Positions 62,799 through 64,000 of a stretch of 64,000 nucleotides of DNA are shown in pieces. A model generated the notes under the pieces. It worked only from the letters and a program-made list of their open reading frames with translations, ran no database searches and was not told the origin of the DNA. The first letter of the stretch is position 1; each line of letters starts with the position of its first letter. A program made the position numbers and the translations under genes. Origin of the DNA: Marivirga atlantica (GTDB lineage Bacteria; Bacteroidota; Bacteroidia; Cytophagales; Cyclobacteriaceae); contig NZ_JAERQG010000004.1 of the NCBI RefSeq assembly GCF_016734805.1, forward strand, positions 248,001 through 312,000, written 5' to 3'.

Positions 62799-64000
62799 TT
62801 ATAATTCAGCAGTTACCTCTCCGCATGTAAGCATAGAAGCTCCAAAATAGGGGTTTCTTATTTCACTCTCCGCACTCAACCAGTCGGCCCCCTTATTGTG
62901 ATCGGCCATAGGGCAATGCTGTACATAAATCTTGTTATCACTCCATTGAAGTGTTTTCAAAAGGTCAATCATTTGATCAGAAAGTGTAATAAAAAAATGG
63001 CGAGCCCTTGTCATGTCCTTTGCCTTTGAAAGACTAAGTGCATCTCCTTCCAAAGGCTTCTTAAATTTCATCCAGACTTGATGGGCATCATGATCAAAGG
63101 CATGCATAGGCACCTGCTTGATATGCTTTTCCAGCGCAGCGGCATTCTTTTGGGCCATCTGAAAATCATCTTTCACAAGACTATTTTTCACCTCTAAATA
63201 AGCATTAAGAATAGCCGAGAGCTTATTTTTAGCTACTTCACTTAAGCTATAATGTTGAGGTTGCTCACGATTCATCATACTAGCTTTGCCTGCCAACTGC
63301 GCGGCAGCGTCAATACTAAAGGTTCCATTCACTGCAATTTCTTCACCTGCTTCCAAACCACTTTTGATGATATAGCTATCTCCCAAACTAGGTCCAAGCA
63401 CTAACTCACGCATGCTAAAATTCACCCCTCGATCGGACGATTGCTTCACATAGGCTACGGATCGTTTACCTGTCCACATCACTGCCGACTTAGGTATCAC
63501 TAATTGAGATTTCCCCTCCCTTAAAGAAGCTTCCAACTCACCAGTTACAAACATTTCAGGTTTCAATTGATGTGCTTTGTTCTGAACAACAACACGCGCT
63601 TTTGCTACTCTAGTGACCGGATCAATGATAGGGTCCACATAGCTGATCATTCCTGAAAAGCTTTCACCAGGAAGAGATTGCACCCTAAAGGTAATGTCCT
63701 CCCCTTCTTTTACCCATTGCATGTCTGACTCATAAATATCAAACAACACCCAGAGGCGCGATAAATCAGCTATGCGATAGATTATCTCTCCCTTTTTCAG
63801 ATAATCCCCTTCATTCACCAACTTTTCGACAACATAGCCAGAAACTTCTGCTCTTACCGGAAAATTCTCAGTGGCAGTTCCTTTGGATACAATTTGGTCT
63901 ATTTGCACATCAGTAAGTTTCCAACTTTTCAATTTGTTTCGCGCAGCCTTGAACAAGCCTGGCTGTGTCTCTTTTATTTTTTGAGCTTCGAAAAGTTCCT
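62799..64000 (-). CDS. CusB-like efflux RND periplasmic adaptor with DUF3347 domain (partial)
   Basis: The reading frame stays open to the window edge, so the N-terminus (signal, further N-terminal part) is missing; the TTG at 63956 is not a real start. Visible: an adaptor hairpin end (ELFEAQKIK..., ARNKLKSWKLTD), lipoyl/beta-barrel parts (VEKLVNEGDYLKKGEIIYRI, LWVLFDIYESD, VQSLPGESFSGMI), and at the C-terminus a DUF3347 domain with HCPMADHNKGADW and NPYFGASMLTCGEV. Brings copper from periplasm to a CusA/C-type pump. The partners would lie beyond 64 kb. Confidence 0.88.
   Translation of the reverse strand, partial: ELFEAQKIKETQPGLFKAARNKLKSWKLTDVQIDQIVSKGTATENFPVRAEVSGYVVEKLVNEGDYLKKGEIIYRIADLSRLWVLFDIYESDMQWVKEGEDITFRVQSLPGESFSGMISYVDPIIDPVTRVAKARVVVQNKAHQLKPEMFVTGELEASLREGKSQLVIPKSAVMWTGKRSVAYVKQSSDRGVNFSMRELVLGPSLGDSYIIKSGLEAGEEIAVNGTFSIDAAAQLAGKASMMNREQPQHYSLSEVAKNKLSAILNAYLEVKNSLVKDDFQMAQKNAAALEKHIKQVPMHAFDHDAHQVWMKFKKPLEGDALSLSKAKDMTRARHFFITLSDQMIDLLKTLQWSDNKIYVQHCPMADHNKGADWLSAESEIRNPYFGASMLTCGEVTAEL

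Noticed and set aside
63954-63956. TTG start for the CusB-like gene
   Set aside because: The frame stays open to the window end and the extra residues continue the adaptor hairpin, so the gene is cut, not started, here.
1-64000. tRNA, rRNA, CRISPR, insertion sequence or prophage
   Set aside because: No cloverleaf with CCA-type end, no repeat-spacer series, no transposase or phage genes seen on either strand.

Overview
The window reads as a chromosomal segment of a gliding-type Bacteroidota, most likely Cytophagales. Supporting signs are gldA-gldF-gldG, Na+-NQR genes, PurF-like and DUF4252/DUF4340/DUF3347 proteins typical of the phylum, many SPII lipoproteins with short lipoboxes, almost no Shine-Dalgarno sequences, and promoters of the Bacteroidota form TTG-N19/20-TAnnTTTG. 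Composition is AT-rich and coding density is high. I see no tRNA, rRNA, CRISPR, insertion sequence or prophage.

Layout. 1-5 kb: kdsB, an iodotyrosine-deiodinase-like flavoprotein, two tandem paralogous lipoproteins, and the distal histidine genes hisH-hisA-hisF-hisIE. 5-6 kb: phenylalanine 4-hydroxylase at the head of the his genes, preceded by a short leader gene with five consecutive Tyr codons and a rho-independent terminator. This has the full anatomy of a ribosome-mediated attenuator and is the most interesting element here. 6-13.4 kb: dnaN, a DUF4340 protein, gldG, gldF, gldA, an M50 protease and a HAD phosphatase. 13.5-24.6 kb: a large surface lipoprotein; an operon of PhoX/DUF839-like lipoprotein, di-haem peroxidase and VIT1-family metal transporter; an ABC exporter with a lipoprotein; an ECF sigma/anti-sigma/DUF4252 operon. 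24.7-32.3 kb: murI, a TPR histidine kinase, a long PurF paralogue, an IscA-type protein, methylmalonyl-CoA epimerase, thiL and a 45-residue lipoprotein. 32.3-38.4 kb: an AddB/AddA-type helicase-nuclease pair. 38.4-45.9 kb: a tiny membrane protein, a DUF502 protein, nqrABCDE (no nqrF, and a terminator straight after nqrE), ispH, cmk and a tiny lipoprotein. 46-57 kb: DUF4199 protein, a TamA/BamA-like outer-membrane protein, an SpoU methyltransferase, a queuosine-precursor transporter, rnz, a STAS protein, purC, a WYL regulator with two small partners, an outer-membrane protein and an MFS transporter. 57-64 kb: thioredoxin followed by a copper-handling cluster (DUF3347 lipoprotein, permease, CopA ATPase, HMA-AraC regulator, CusB-like adaptor cut by the window end).

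How parts work together. Transcription from a promoter at 5952-5923 starts almost at the leader ATG. Slow translation of the Tyr codons should favour an antiterminator and let RNA polymerase read into phhA, whose product makes tyrosine, and perhaps on into the his genes 27 bp further. The copper cluster combines sensing (HMA-AraC), inner-membrane export (CopA, permease) and periplasmic or envelope binding (DUF3347 domains, CusB). The nqr genes make most of a sodium-pumping NADH:quinone oxidoreductase, but its NADH-oxidising subunit must be encoded elsewhere. Several promoters (leader gene, purC, the outer-membrane protein at 55.1 kb, probably murI) sit so close to the start codon that their mRNAs should be leaderless or nearly so.
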